Shown: positions 52,283-61,358, counted from the first letter of the stretch. The stretch is DNA of 64,000 nt from G963664835 sp965220775 (GCA_965220775.1 OZ244845.1:3286001-3350000), one strand, 5' to 3'. The notes: generated by a model not told the origin, from the letters alone. Numbers and translations: made by a program.

Positions 52283-53824
52283 ATGACCCACAAGAACCCG
52301 CCGGCGACATTAACCGAGCTTCTAGAAGAAGGTGACCCCTCCAGTGCCGCCATTCGCACTCCGGACGGTGCTACCGTAACCTACGACTCGCTGCGGCGCC
52401 AGGTTCACGATCTGGCAGGTCAACTCCGGGGATTCGGCATAGAGCGTGGTGATCGGGTGGCGATCGTGCTGCCGAACGGCCTGGAGACCATCCTATCTTT
52501 TCTGGCAGTATCCACCGTGGCAACGGCGGCACCACTGAACCCTGCCTATAAAGCTGACGAGTTTCGATTCTACATGGAGGACACAAACGCCCGGGCCCTG
52601 ATTACCCATTCCCAGGGGAGTGAAGAAGTGCGCAAGGCCGCACCGCCCGGCGCCCTTTGGATCAGCATAGATCTCGAATCGAACGGAGAGGCAAGGTTTT
52701 CCATAGCCGGCGAATCGAAAGGTTCCCATCGCCACGAGGCACCCGATCCGGATGATATCGCGTTGGTGCTGCACACTAGCGGCACCACAAGCCGTCCCAA
52801 GCGGGTTCCACTGACTCACGCGAATCTGGCGAAATCAGTGCGAAACGTCGTGGACACCTATCAACTGGGCCCAGAGGACGCGTCCCTATGCGTGATGCCG
52901 CTATTCCATGTGCACGGCCTGGTTGCGTCTACCCTGGCCACCCTGCTCTCCGGCGGAACTGTGATCGTGCCTCCGCGCTTCAACGCGTTGAATTTCTGGC
53001 GGCTTGTAGAGGAATATGGGGTTACTTGGTTTTCCGCTGTACCGACGATCCATCAAGCACTGTTGAACCGGGCGAGAAGGAGGGGAAGGACAGCCGACAT
53101 CCCTGCAGTCCATGAAGGATTGCGCTTCATCCGTTCGTGCAGTTCCCCATTGCCGGCAAGCGTAATGATCGAGATGGAGGATTGCTTCGGCGTGCCGGTC
53201 CTGGAAGCGTACGGTATGACCGAGGCGGCTCACCAGATGTCATCCAACCCGTTACCGCCGGGGAAACGAGTACCCGGTTCGGTCGGTCCGGGCACCGGAG
53301 TGTCAGTCGCCATCATCGACGAAGACGGAGCACTTCAAAACACCGGAGACACCGGCGAGGTGGTCATCAAGGGTACCAATGTCATAAATGGATACGAGGA
53401 CAATCCTCAGGCCAATGCGGACTCTTTCACGAACGGTTGGTTTCGCACCGGCGACGAGGGCTTGCTCGATTCGGACGGTTATCTGAAGCTAGTGGGCCGG
53501 CGCAAGGAGTTGATAAATCGGGCCGGCGAAAAAGTTTCTCCGGTCGAGATAGACGAGGTTCTGCTGACGCATCCCTCAGTGGTTGAGGTGGTCGCGTTCG
53601 GAATCCCGCATCCCACTCTTGGCGAGGAGCCGTCGGCGGCAGTCGTACTTTCCGAGCCAACAACGACGAAATCCCAGCTGATTGAGCACTGCCGGAGGCA
53701 TCTAGCTCAGTTCAAATGCCCCCGGCGTATCCATATAGTCGACTCCATTCCCAGGACCCCCACCGGCAAGGTTCAGAGAAGGCTAGTCGCGGCCACGTTC
53801 ACCGGTACATCCGCTGACGGCTGA
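52283..53824 (+). CDS. Acyl-CoA synthetase / AMP-dependent ligase
   Basis: 513 residues from ATG 52283 with AAAGGAGAGG upstream; a longer GTG start is less likely. ANL-family motifs are LHTSGTTSRPKRVPLTH (P-loop), the A5 motif LEAYGMTEAAHQM, GWFRTGDEGLLDSDGYLKLV, and catalytic Lys in RTPTGKVQRR. The sequence resembles the Pcs60/oxalyl-CoA synthetase subgroup, but the substrate cannot be fixed by reading. It precedes a PanE-like gene by 47 bases. Confidence 0.92.
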   Translation: MTHKNPPATLTELLEEGDPSSAAIRTPDGATVTYDSLRRQVHDLAGQLRGFGIERGDRVAIVLPNGLETILSFLAVSTVATAAPLNPAYKADEFRFYMEDTNARALITHSQGSEEVRKAAPPGALWISIDLESNGEARFSIAGESKGSHRHEAPDPDDIALVLHTSGTTSRPKRVPLTHANLAKSVRNVVDTYQLGPEDASLCVMPLFHVHGLVASTLATLLSGGTVIVPPRFNALNFWRLVEEYGVTWFSAVPTIHQALLNRARRRGRTADIPAVHEGLRFIRSCSSPLPASVMIEMEDCFGVPVLEAYGMTEAAHQMSSNPLPPGKRVPGSVGPGTGVSVAIIDEDGALQNTGDTGEVVIKGTNVINGYEDNPQANADSFTNGWFRTGDEGLLDSDGYLKLVGRRKELINRAGEKVSPVEIDEVLLTHPSVVEVVAFGIPHPTLGEEPSAAVVLSEPTTTKSQLIEHCRRHLAQFKCPRRIHIVDSIPRTPTGKVQRRLVAATFTGTSADG

Positions 53825-53871
53825 GCCGAGAACATCGTGATGCTAACAAATCCCTCCGGCGGGCCGCATCC

Positions 53872-54852
53872 GTGAGATTCGCCATTATTGGCGCTGGAGC
53901 GATAGGCGCTTACGTGGGCGCTAAGCTCGCCAGATCGGGCGAGGACGTCTTGCTCATCGCCAGGGGCCGGCACCTCGATGCGATGAAGGCCCGTGGGGTG
54001 CGCGTTCATAGCCCGGACGGCGATTTCGAGGTCCGGACTCCGGCCACCGACGATTGGAGCGCGGCCGGGACCTTCGATTACATACTGCTCACGGTGAAAG
54101 CCCACAGCCTTACCGAACTAGCGCCCCGTCTGGCTCCGCTCGTTGGTCCAGAAACGGCGATTGTGTCAACGCAAAACGGAATGCCTTGGTGGTACTTTCA
54201 ACGGCTCGACGGACCTTCGCAGGGGACTCATCTAGAAATGACCGACCCAGGCGGAGTAGTCAGTCGATCCATCGACACACACCGGGTGATCGGTTGCGTT
54301 GTCTACCCGGCAACGTTGATTGTCAAACCTGGGGTTGTCCGACATGTCGAAGGCGACCGGCTCGCCATCGGAGAGCCGGATGGAACGCGAAGCGAGCGAT
54401 GTAAGCGCCTTTCGGCGGCGCTCAACGCAGCCGGATTCAGATGCCCCATTCGCCGGAACATCCGCCACGACATTTGGGTAAAGCTTGCCGGCAACGCAGC
54501 ATTCAATCCGATCAGCGCGCTCACCGGGGCGACACTGCTGGAGATCGCTAGCGACCAGGATGGGAGAGCGCTCGCTCGATTGGTGATGGCGGAGGCATAT
54601 GCGGTAGCCGAGGCGCTGGGTGTGAACCCTTCCGTGACTATCGATCAGCGACTCGCCGGGGCCGAGAAGGTGGGGCATCATAAAACGTCGATGCTCCAGG
54701 ACGCGGAGGCGGGACGACCGATGGAGTTGGACAGCGTGGTTGGAGTTGTAGTGGAGTTGGGGGAAAAGCTGGGGATACCTACCCCCCACACCAGGACCTT
54801 GTACGCCAGCGCCAAACTCCTGGCCCAGCAACTTGCTAGGGGACATCGATAG
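53872..54852 (+). CDS. 2-dehydropantoate 2-reductase (ApbA/PanE) family
   Basis: 326 residues. N-terminal NADP-binding GAGAIGAYVGAKL, KAHSLTELAPRLAP, and the catalytic lysine region DIWVKLAGNAAFNPISALTG. The C-terminal domain has KTSMLQDAEAGRPMELDSVV. The family includes ketopantoate reductase for CoA synthesis and related ketoacid reductases. A co-located acyl-CoA synthetase does not settle which. GTG start. Confidence 0.87.
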   Translation: MRFAIIGAGAIGAYVGAKLARSGEDVLLIARGRHLDAMKARGVRVHSPDGDFEVRTPATDDWSAAGTFDYILLTVKAHSLTELAPRLAPLVGPETAIVSTQNGMPWWYFQRLDGPSQGTHLEMTDPGGVVSRSIDTHRVIGCVVYPATLIVKPGVVRHVEGDRLAIGEPDGTRSERCKRLSAALNAAGFRCPIRRNIRHDIWVKLAGNAAFNPISALTGATLLEIASDQDGRALARLVMAEAYAVAEALGVNPSVTIDQRLAGAEKVGHHKTSMLQDAEAGRPMELDSVVGVVVELGEKLGIPTPHTRTLYASAKLLAQQLARGHR

Positions 54853-55139
54853 TCATAGGAATCTCCCATGCCGGCTGGTGCCGGCACACCCAGGTATGAA
54901 AATCGGGTGCATTGGTTGATGGAAGGGTCAGGTGTCGTCTGTGCCACGCACCCCGCCCCTAGCTGGGGACAAGCCCCAGCGCTACATTTTTCTCTTCCGG
55001 CCGGAAACGAGCCCCAGTTAGAGGAAGTTAGCGGGCCGGCTATTCTCGAACCAATGACGAGGTGGCATCCCGTGTACGCCGGCATGGAGGGAACAATCTG
55101 TTCTCGTACCTAGGTAGGCGTGCGGAAGACGAGGAAGAT
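54853..55139. repeat. Repeat cluster after the PanE-like gene
   Basis: Module B (GCCGGCTGGTGCCGGCACAC) near 54872, then TTGGTTGATGGAAGGGTCAG as at 39.4 kb, and the C variant CTGGGGACAAGCCCCAGCGC near 54962. No gene is supported. It separates the PanE-like gene from the convergent regulator. Confidence 0.8.
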
Positions 55140-55796
55140 TCAGTTCAGCGCCGGAGCTTCGTCTTTCTTTGCTTTCGGAGCCTTTTTGTCGCGGATGAAG
55201 AATGAGCAGCAAGATCCGCCATCCAGAACCCATTCCCGTCGCTCAACTTGCACACCAATGATCTTGCTCAGGTAAGTTGCTTCGGCCGCACAAACCACGT
55301 CCGGATGCTTCTTCGCGCATGCCAAGGTAGGACAATGGCACTGTCGAATCAGATAGCCGCCATCGACCTCAGAAAACTCCGCCAAAGCGCCTTCCTCGCA
55401 CCGAAACTCAGTGGCTTTCTTAACACGGTCGGCCAATGAAAGACCGGCCGTGGCGTTCCCACGCTCACGAGCCCAGATCTCACCGATCTGGCTTGCGAGG
55501 CGGTCGGTACAGCCATCCCCGTCGATCGCTACTACCGTATCGATCAATCTATTGGCCATAAGATCATAAGACTGAGGGAAATATCGCACCGACTCTTCGG
55601 TAAGCGAGTATACGAAGTGAGGTCTTCCTACCTTGGCCCTGCGCTCCTCGCAACTGATGAGTCGATCTCGCTCCAACACGCCCAAGTGAGCGCGAACTGT
55701 CATAGGGACAAGCCCGGTCTCAGAGGCCAACTCCTCGACCGTGGCTTTTCCCTTACGTTTGAGCAGATCCAGGATTTCGCGTCTTGTCCGCTGCAT
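55140..55796 (-). CDS. SufR-like HTH regulator with C-terminal cysteine cluster
   Basis: 218 residues. The N-terminal winged helix is TRREILDLLKRKGKATVEEL then MTVRAHLGVLERDRLI. The C-terminus has cysteines in RQCHCPTLACAKKHPDVVCA and GGSCCSFFI, the pattern of Fe-S- or metal-sensing regulators of the SufR type, which repress Fe-S assembly genes. No suf genes are in the window, so the target is unknown. The tail is Lys/Ala-rich. It follows the zinc-ribbon gene by 44 bases, so the two may be one operon. Confidence 0.85.
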   Translation of the reverse strand: MQRTRREILDLLKRKGKATVEELASETGLVPMTVRAHLGVLERDRLISCEERRAKVGRPHFVYSLTEESVRYFPQSYDLMANRLIDTVVAIDGDGCTDRLASQIGEIWARERGNATAGLSLADRVKKATEFRCEEGALAEFSEVDGGYLIRQCHCPTLACAKKHPDVVCAAEATYLSKIIGVQVERREWVLDGGSCCSFFIRDKKAPKAKKDEAPALN

Positions 55797-55840
55797 CCCT
55801 TTTTGAATCTCCCTTCAGACCGTTTCTGCGGGTTCCACTA

Positions 55841-56155
55841 TTAAGGCGAGACAACCGAACCGGAGCTGGCCACGTCTTCTTTCTTCTCCGGCCTTGGATG
55901 CTTTCGCGGCCGGCCGGGCCTGGCCGGGTGAAGCTTGGGATCCCAGATCGGATACGACCGGATCGGCCGAATATCGTCGAGAAAAACTGGCCCTCCACAG
56001 CGGCAGCAGCGAATGCGCTCCCCGCCTTGAATAACTTCCTTGCATCGCTCGCTGGGCTTAAACGTACGCTGGGCCAGCGGTACGGTTGAATCTCCCACAA
56101 ATTCGCCGGTCAAGTGGCCGCAGTGATAGCACTTGACATCGATGGCTACCTTCAT
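55841..56155 (-). CDS. Small zinc-ribbon protein with AT-hook-like tail
   Basis: 104 residues. A zinc ribbon is formed by CYHCGH (about 9-14) and CCRCGG (about 50-55), with another Cys at CKEVI. The C-terminus ARPGRPRKHPRPEKKE contains the RPGRPRK core of an AT-hook, suggesting DNA binding. No family is assigned. A consensus promoter lies upstream and the SufR-like gene follows. Confidence 0.65.
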   Translation of the reverse strand: MKVAIDVKCYHCGHLTGEFVGDSTVPLAQRTFKPSERCKEVIQGGERIRCCRCGGPVFLDDIRPIRSYPIWDPKLHPARPGRPRKHPRPEKKEDVASSGSVVSP

Positions 56156-56237
56156 TGTCGACCTCCATTGAGTCTGCAGTATGATCGCTTTATTTCAGGC
56201 TCTGCTAACTTCATAGATAGGCCTAAGCGCCAGTATA

Positions 56238-56266
56238 ATCGTAAGTTCTAGACTGGCATTTGTCAA
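56238..56266 (-). promoter_or_regulatory. Promoter of the zinc-ribbon/SufR-like operon
   Basis: On the minus strand TTGACA (56266-56261) and TACGAT (56243-56238) are separated by 17 bases. A TATACT just downstream (56237-56232) would have a 23-base spacer and is less likely. The leader to the ATG is about 75 bases. An AT-rich inverted repeat TTTATAAG/CTTATAAA (56277-56300) lies just upstream, over the hflX stop. Confidence 0.65.
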
Positions 56267-56293
56267 TTTTATAATATTTATAAGCTTGATAAC

Positions 56294-57673
56294 TTATAAA
56301 GTCTCGTATACTCCGAATCGGGGCCAATATCGGGCCGGCAGGCGGCCTTCGAGAAGGATTTCCTCGTCCTTGCGCTCTATCCTCGCTTCCGCGGCGCGAC
56401 GTGTGAATTCCCAAGCCAAGTGCTCGTTGTAGATTGGCACGCTCAGAGAAACTCGAGGCCAGTTGCGTCCCAAGACCCTCTCGATTCGCGCCTTCAGATC
56501 ACCGATGCCGTAGCCGGTGATGGCAGATACCAAGACACCCTCCGGCGAGGCTTCCGCGATCATGCTCTGACGATCGCGCTCTAGCTGATCCAGGATGCTT
56601 GGAGCCCCAAGATTGTCCATCTTGTTCAATGCGGTCACGATTGGGGTGCCGGATAAGTTCAACTCGTCCAATGTCGTCGACACCGTTTCCAGATGCATCT
56701 CCGCCTGCGGGTGAGAAATATCTACGACATGCAGTATCAGGTCGGCCGACTCCAACTCTTCGAGCGTGGCGCGAAAGGCGGCAATCAGCGTGGGTGGAAG
56801 ATCGTGAATGAAGCCGACAGTGTCGCTGAGCAATAGCTCCAGACCGGCGCTCAGTGTGAGCTGGCGAGTAGTTGGATCCAACGTCGAAAACAGCTGGTCC
56901 GCGATGGTTACGTCCGCGCCAGTCAGACGGTTGAGCAGAGTGGACTTTCCGGCGTTCGTGTAACCGACGAGCGCCGCCTGAGGCACGCCGGTCGATTCCC
57001 GCCGTTGCCGGTGAAGCGAACGATGGCGCCGGACTCCCTCGATTTGGCGCTTTAGCTCGGAGATCCGGCGGCGAGCGATGCGACGGTCGACCTCGATCTG
57101 AGTCTCGCCGGGGCCTCCGCGCACGCCGGCCCGACCGAATTGGCGACTCAGGTGGGGCCAGCGTCCGGCCAGCCGGGGCAGCAGATATTCCATCTGGGCA
57201 AGCTCCACCTGCAATCGTCCCTCGTAGGTCCGGGCGCGCTGGCCAAATATGACCAGAATCAGGGCGCTGCGGTCCATGACCTGGCAGCTAGTCGCCTTTT
57301 CGAGGTTCGATTGTTGGTTGGGAGTCAAGTCCGTGTCGAAAATGAGGGTGTCGTAACCAGCGGACGCACGACCCTCGCTCACCTCGGCAACCTTACCCTT
57401 GCCGATCAGGAAAGCAGGGTTGATACGACGCAGGTGTTGGCGAAACCGTGCGGCAACCTGGTAGCCGGCGCTGGCGCTGAGCTGAGCCAACTCGTCCAAA
57501 GAGCTATCGGCGGCGCGAATCTCGGGCGTGCCGTCGACGGTGACTCCAACTAGCGCCACTCTTCGCGGAGGGTCGGTTGTAGAGAACGACTGTTCGGCAA
57601 AATAGTTTTCGGCCTCGATTTCCAGCTTTGTCGAAACATGACCGACGGAGTGTCGATCCCTCTTAGCGCTCAA
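56294..57673 (-). CDS. hflX: GTPase HflX
   Basis: About 459 residues. HflX is a ribosome-splitting GTPase active under stress. The N-terminal domain has the glycine-rich RGGPGETQIE motif. The G domain has GYTNAGKSTLLNRLT, DTVGFIHDLP and TALNKMD. Start uncertain: TTG at 57673, overlapping dapF by 11 bases, is the only canonical start near the expected N-terminus; a longer ATG reading from 57724 lies deep in dapF. Co-transcribed with dapF. Confidence 0.94.
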   Translation of the reverse strand: MSAKRDRHSVGHVSTKLEIEAENYFAEQSFSTTDPPRRVALVGVTVDGTPEIRAADSSLDELAQLSASAGYQVAARFRQHLRRINPAFLIGKGKVAEVSEGRASAGYDTLIFDTDLTPNQQSNLEKATSCQVMDRSALILVIFGQRARTYEGRLQVELAQMEYLLPRLAGRWPHLSRQFGRAGVRGGPGETQIEVDRRIARRRISELKRQIEGVRRHRSLHRQRRESTGVPQAALVGYTNAGKSTLLNRLTGADVTIADQLFSTLDPTTRQLTLSAGLELLLSDTVGFIHDLPPTLIAAFRATLEELESADLILHVVDISHPQAEMHLETVSTTLDELNLSGTPIVTALNKMDNLGAPSILDQLERDRQSMIAEASPEGVLVSAITGYGIGDLKARIERVLGRNWPRVSLSVPIYNEHLAWEFTRRAAEARIERKDEEILLEGRLPARYWPRFGVYETL

Positions 57674-58553
57674 CTGTCGACTCGACCACTTCACGGGTGG
57701 GAAGGGCTGCGGACCACTCGCCAACGAACACCAACTCTGCCGGACCGGTCATCCACACCTGATCGCCATCCCAATGAACGGCCAGATCGCCGCCCGGCAA
57801 TCCCACGGTGGCTTTCGTATCAACTCTACCTTCCAGCCGGGCCGCCACTAGAGTCGCGCAGGCGCCGGTGCCGCAAGCCAAAGTGAGGCCGGCTCCACGT
57901 TCCCACACCCTCATCTTGATTCTGGTGCGATCAAGCACTTGGGCTATTTCGTAATTCACTCTCTCAGGAAAAAATGGATGGTTCTCCACTCGCGGTCCGA
58001 TGGCTGCCAGATCATATTCTTCTGGATCGTGTTCGACGAAGTGGACAGCGTGTGGGTTGCCCATCGAGACACACGTCACGCTCAAAGACCCGAAATCGCC
58101 CTCGATTGTCTCCTGGAGGACCGGGTCTCGGTCGCTCTTGACGGGAATCCGGCGTCCGGCGGTAATCGGTTTTCCCATACCGACAGTTACGCTGGTTGTC
58201 CCATTTCGGTCGTTATTGAGCCTAAGCCCCAACACGCCGGCGCCGGTCTCAACGGTCATCTCGTCTCCCAAGACAAGCGCATGATCGACCAGATGCTTGG
58301 CGAACCCCCTGATTCCGTTTCCGCACATCTGTGCTTCGGAACCGTCCGGGTTGTACATTCCCATCGTATAAGAGGCAACTTCGGACGGACGCAGCAACAG
58401 TAATCCATCGGCACCAACGCCGAAATGCCGGTCGCACATCTGTGTTGACAGAGCCGGCCAATCTATATCCTTCAACTCACGCGCATCGATCAAGACGAAA
58501 TCATTGCCGATGCCGTGATATTTCCAGAACTTCAGGCCGTTGCTTGCCATCAT
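57663..58553 (-). CDS. dapF: Diaminopimelate epimerase
   Basis: 296 residues. Interconverts LL- and meso-diaminopimelate for lysine and peptidoglycan. The two catalytic cysteines are present: Cys77 in QMCGNGIRG and Cys227 in LACGTGACAT. KYHGIGNDFVLID and VSMGNPHAVHF are family signatures. Two adjacent ATGs follow GGAGG. It heads the dapF-hflX pair. Confidence 0.97.
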   Translation of the reverse strand: MMASNGLKFWKYHGIGNDFVLIDARELKDIDWPALSTQMCDRHFGVGADGLLLLRPSEVASYTMGMYNPDGSEAQMCGNGIRGFAKHLVDHALVLGDEMTVETGAGVLGLRLNNDRNGTTSVTVGMGKPITAGRRIPVKSDRDPVLQETIEGDFGSLSVTCVSMGNPHAVHFVEHDPEEYDLAAIGPRVENHPFFPERVNYEIAQVLDRTRIKMRVWERGAGLTLACGTGACATLVAARLEGRVDTKATVGLPGGDLAVHWDGDQVWMTGPAELVFVGEWSAALPTREVVESTVER

Positions 58554-58587
58554 TAACCTCCGATCAACCCACGCGCATAGAATATAC

Positions 58588-58604
58588 TGCTAACCGTTGC
58601 TAAC
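58588..58604 (-). promoter_or_regulatory. Direct repeat near the dapF promoter
   Basis: On the plus strand TGCTAAC occurs at 58588-58594 and 58598-58604, exactly 10 bases apart, one helical turn. Just downstream in the dapF direction is a TATATT/TATTCT box. Two same-face half-sites could bind a regulator. This is suggestive only. Confidence 0.35.
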
Positions 58605-58614
58605 GTCTGCCGGC

Positions 58615-59055
58615 TCACGCCAAGATCTCAGCCAGCTCATCCAGCATCTGTCCATGGCCGGCAACAAGATCCGGAACGCCGCAGGGGAATTGTACCCAAT
58701 AAAAACGAAACTCGATTGGGGTCTGTTCCCCACTGCTGGGATGGGACTCGAAATGTACCCATGAGTCAGGATGCTCTCCGTCGCTCAATAGATGATAAAA
58801 CCACCGACGATGTATCTCATTTACCCCGGTATCCGACATATCACGCTCGCATGTTCCCAGAAATGCTGCCAGCTTCAAACCGTCTAAGCCCGTTTCTTCA
58901 AACGCCTCTCTCACCGCCGCGTCCGCCGGCTTTTCGCCGATCTCTATAGTGCCGGCCGGCACCTGTATGCCGGCATCAGGGTGGTCAGGATGCTCGAACA
59001 CCAATAGACGCTTGACGTTCGTAATATACGCAAAGGCCTTCTGTCTGACTACCAT
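58615..59055 (-). CDS. NUDIX hydrolase
   Basis: 146 residues. The Nudix box is GTIEIGEKPADAAVREAFEE followed by TGL, matching Gx5Ex7REUxEExGU. The substrate is a nucleoside diphosphate linked to another group; which one is not determinable. GGAGCGGG lies upstream of the ATG. It sits between dapF and miaA on the same strand. Confidence 0.92.
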   Translation of the reverse strand: MVVRQKAFAYITNVKRLLVFEHPDHPDAGIQVPAGTIEIGEKPADAAVREAFEETGLDGLKLAAFLGTCERDMSDTGVNEIHRRWFYHLLSDGEHPDSWVHFESHPSSGEQTPIEFRFYWVQFPCGVPDLVAGHGQMLDELAEILA

Positions 59056-59165
59056 ACCCGCTCCATTTCCGAAGAGATCAGGAGGCGATTGAGTCGCCGC
59101 AGGCCGGCCCCGAGCTGGATCAACGTCTCGGGCCAGCCAAGTGTCAGGCTATTATTCCGGTCCGA

Positions 59166-60152
59166 CTACCTACCGTCGAACACTGACTGCTCTATCAACG
59201 AGGTCACCTTCGTAAGCAGCTCCGGATCGTCGCCGGCCAGCCAAGCCACGTCGCTCTTCCAGCGACGAAACCAGGTCAATTGCTGTCGAGCATATCGGTG
59301 GACCGCGAACTTGATTCGCTGGACCGCATCTTCGAGCGAGCAACCACCGCCCAAATGGGCAGCTATTTCGCGATATCCCAGGCTCGAAAACGCCGGCCTG
59401 CGCAAGTCGATCCCTTCTTCCATGAGCCGGCGTGTCTCCTCGACCAAGCCGGCTTCTACCTGCCAATCTACCCGGAGATCGATTCTCCGATAAAGGACGT
59501 CGCGGTCGAAATGGATGCCGATGATCAAGGGCAGAAAATCCGGACGAGTCGTCCGGGCGAGCTCACTGAAGGGCCGGCCGGTGGTTCGGTATACCTCCAG
59601 AGCTCTTATGACCCTGCGCAGGTTATGAGGATGGATCGCGTTCGCCGCCTCCCGATCAACCTCGGCAAGCTCACGGTGAAGAGCCTGAGTTCCGTGGGCA
59701 AGTGCCCGTTGTTCGAGCTCGCGTCGCATAGATGATTGGGGCGGGACTGAGGGAAACTGATAACCTTCCACCAGTGCCCGCAAATACATCCCCGACCCTC
59801 CTACGACAAACGGAAGCTTCCCTTCGCAGCGGATCATTCGTATGTTCTCGTGCGCCGCACGCTGGTAGAGCGCCACATTGTAATCCTCGCTTGGCTCGAT
59901 TATGTCGATTAAGCGGTGCCTGACTTTCTTTCTCTGCCGCTCATCTGGTTTCGCGGTGGCGATATCCAGCCGGCGGTACAATTGGCGGGAATCGGCAGAG
60001 ACCACCTCCATAGCAAAGCGGCCGGCAAGCCTAACTGCGAGATCGGTCTTGCCGGAGGCTGTGGCGCCGATGATGAATACGACCACCGGACGCTTCGGGT
60101 CCTCCTGGGCCGGGACACAATTGACATTACCTTGGATTGAGTTCATCATCAC
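59166..60152 (-). CDS. miaA: tRNA dimethylallyltransferase
   Basis: 328 residues. MiaA adds the isopentenyl group to A37 of tRNAs reading UNN codons. P-loop GATASGKTDLAV, SADSRQLYRRLDIATAKP, GGSGMYLRALVEG, and RYARQQLTWFRR near the C-terminus are diagnostic. Three consecutive ATGs begin the frame. Standard length. Confidence 0.96.
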   Translation of the reverse strand: MMMNSIQGNVNCVPAQEDPKRPVVVFIIGATASGKTDLAVRLAGRFAMEVVSADSRQLYRRLDIATAKPDERQRKKVRHRLIDIIEPSEDYNVALYQRAAHENIRMIRCEGKLPFVVGGSGMYLRALVEGYQFPSVPPQSSMRRELEQRALAHGTQALHRELAEVDREAANAIHPHNLRRVIRALEVYRTTGRPFSELARTTRPDFLPLIIGIHFDRDVLYRRIDLRVDWQVEAGLVEETRRLMEEGIDLRRPAFSSLGYREIAAHLGGGCSLEDAVQRIKFAVHRYARQQLTWFRRWKSDVAWLAGDDPELLTKVTSLIEQSVFDGR

Positions 60153-60356
60153 AAACGAATCATAGACTAGAGGGCAAGGCGGTTCTATCGCAGCTCGCGT
60201 TCACGCTTAGGTTCAGGAGGGTTCCACGGTCGTCGTGAGCCACAGTTCCCCTGACATCACTCGCCATCGCATTCCACTTTGCGCGCGGAAGAACATCCGA
60301 CGCCGGCTAGGTGGTATTAGCAATTGAGTCTATGCTGCTAGTCCCCTTTTCTTGAG

Positions 60357-61358
60357 ATGAGCAACACAAGCGACGAGCCCGACGCTGGATTCCTCGATTC
60401 CGACCTGATCGTTGCCGGCGATCTTGGCGGCACCAACTTCCGGACCGCACTGATCGACCGGGCCGGCCGTTTGCACTACCGAAGCTCCACCCAAACGAAT
60501 GCCGAAAAAGGGCCGGCTGTAGTCATCGAGATGATGGTCGGGCAGTTTCGCGCGGCCATCGAGCGGGCCGGTAATGGGCGCGTATTGGCGGTATCCACAA
60601 CGGCGCCGGGCCCCTTGGATCCATGGAGTGGGTTGGTATTCCAGCCACCAAATCTGCCGGGCTGGAACGAGGTTCCACTCAGAGATATTCTCGAAGAACG
60701 TTTGGGCAAGCCTGCGTTCGTTAGCAACGACGCCAATGCGGCGGCATTGGCCGAGCACAGATTCGGCGCCGGCCGGGGCACCCACCATCTGATCTACATG
60801 ACTGTATCGACCGGAGTTGGTGGAGGAGTAATCACCAACGACCGTTTGCTGTTGGGCGCCCACGGCGCCAGCGGCGAAATCGGTCACGTAGTGGTCGACC
60901 CGGCCGGACCACGGTGCAACTGCGGAAATCGCGGCTGCGTCGAGTCGTTAGCATCGGGTCCAGCCATCGCTAGCCACTTCATCGACCGCATGAGAGAAGG
61001 TCGCGATACAACCCTGGCCGGCCTGCCGATTGAACAGATCACTACTACCCGCATAGTGATGGCGGCCGAGAACGGCGATGGGCTGGCGATCGCCGTCTTG
61101 GCCGAGGCCGGCCGGTGGCTGGGAATAGCTATCGCCAACATGCTGCATCTCTTTGATCCTGAGATCGTGGTAATCGGCGGAGGTGTATCGAAGGCCGGCG
61201 AATTGATCTTTGCGCCAATGAGAGCCGAAATAGACCAGCGGACCATGGAGCATTTTCGCGAGAACTACAGGATCGCGATGGCCTCACTCGGCGATGACGT
61301 CTGTCTATACGGCGCCGCGGCCATCGGTTTCGCCGCTCTTGAGGGGGACGCCGGCTAG
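60357..61358 (+). CDS. ROK-family sugar kinase (glucokinase-like)
   Basis: 333 residues. ATP site AGDLGGTNFRTALID, catalytic NDANAAALAEH, phosphate loop STGVGGGVIT and the ROK zinc motif CNCGNRGCVE. IGHVVVDPAGPRC follows the substrate-binding pattern of glucokinase/NagK-type ROK proteins. There is no HTH, so it is an enzyme and not a repressor. Its TAG stop shares CTAG with the convergent gene. Confidence 0.92.
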   Translation: MSNTSDEPDAGFLDSDLIVAGDLGGTNFRTALIDRAGRLHYRSSTQTNAEKGPAVVIEMMVGQFRAAIERAGNGRVLAVSTTAPGPLDPWSGLVFQPPNLPGWNEVPLRDILEERLGKPAFVSNDANAAALAEHRFGAGRGTHHLIYMTVSTGVGGGVITNDRLLLGAHGASGEIGHVVVDPAGPRCNCGNRGCVESLASGPAIASHFIDRMREGRDTTLAGLPIEQITTTRIVMAAENGDGLAIAVLAEAGRWLGIAIANMLHLFDPEIVVIGGGVSKAGELIFAPMRAEIDQRTMEHFRENYRIAMASLGDDVCLYGAAAIGFAALEGDAG

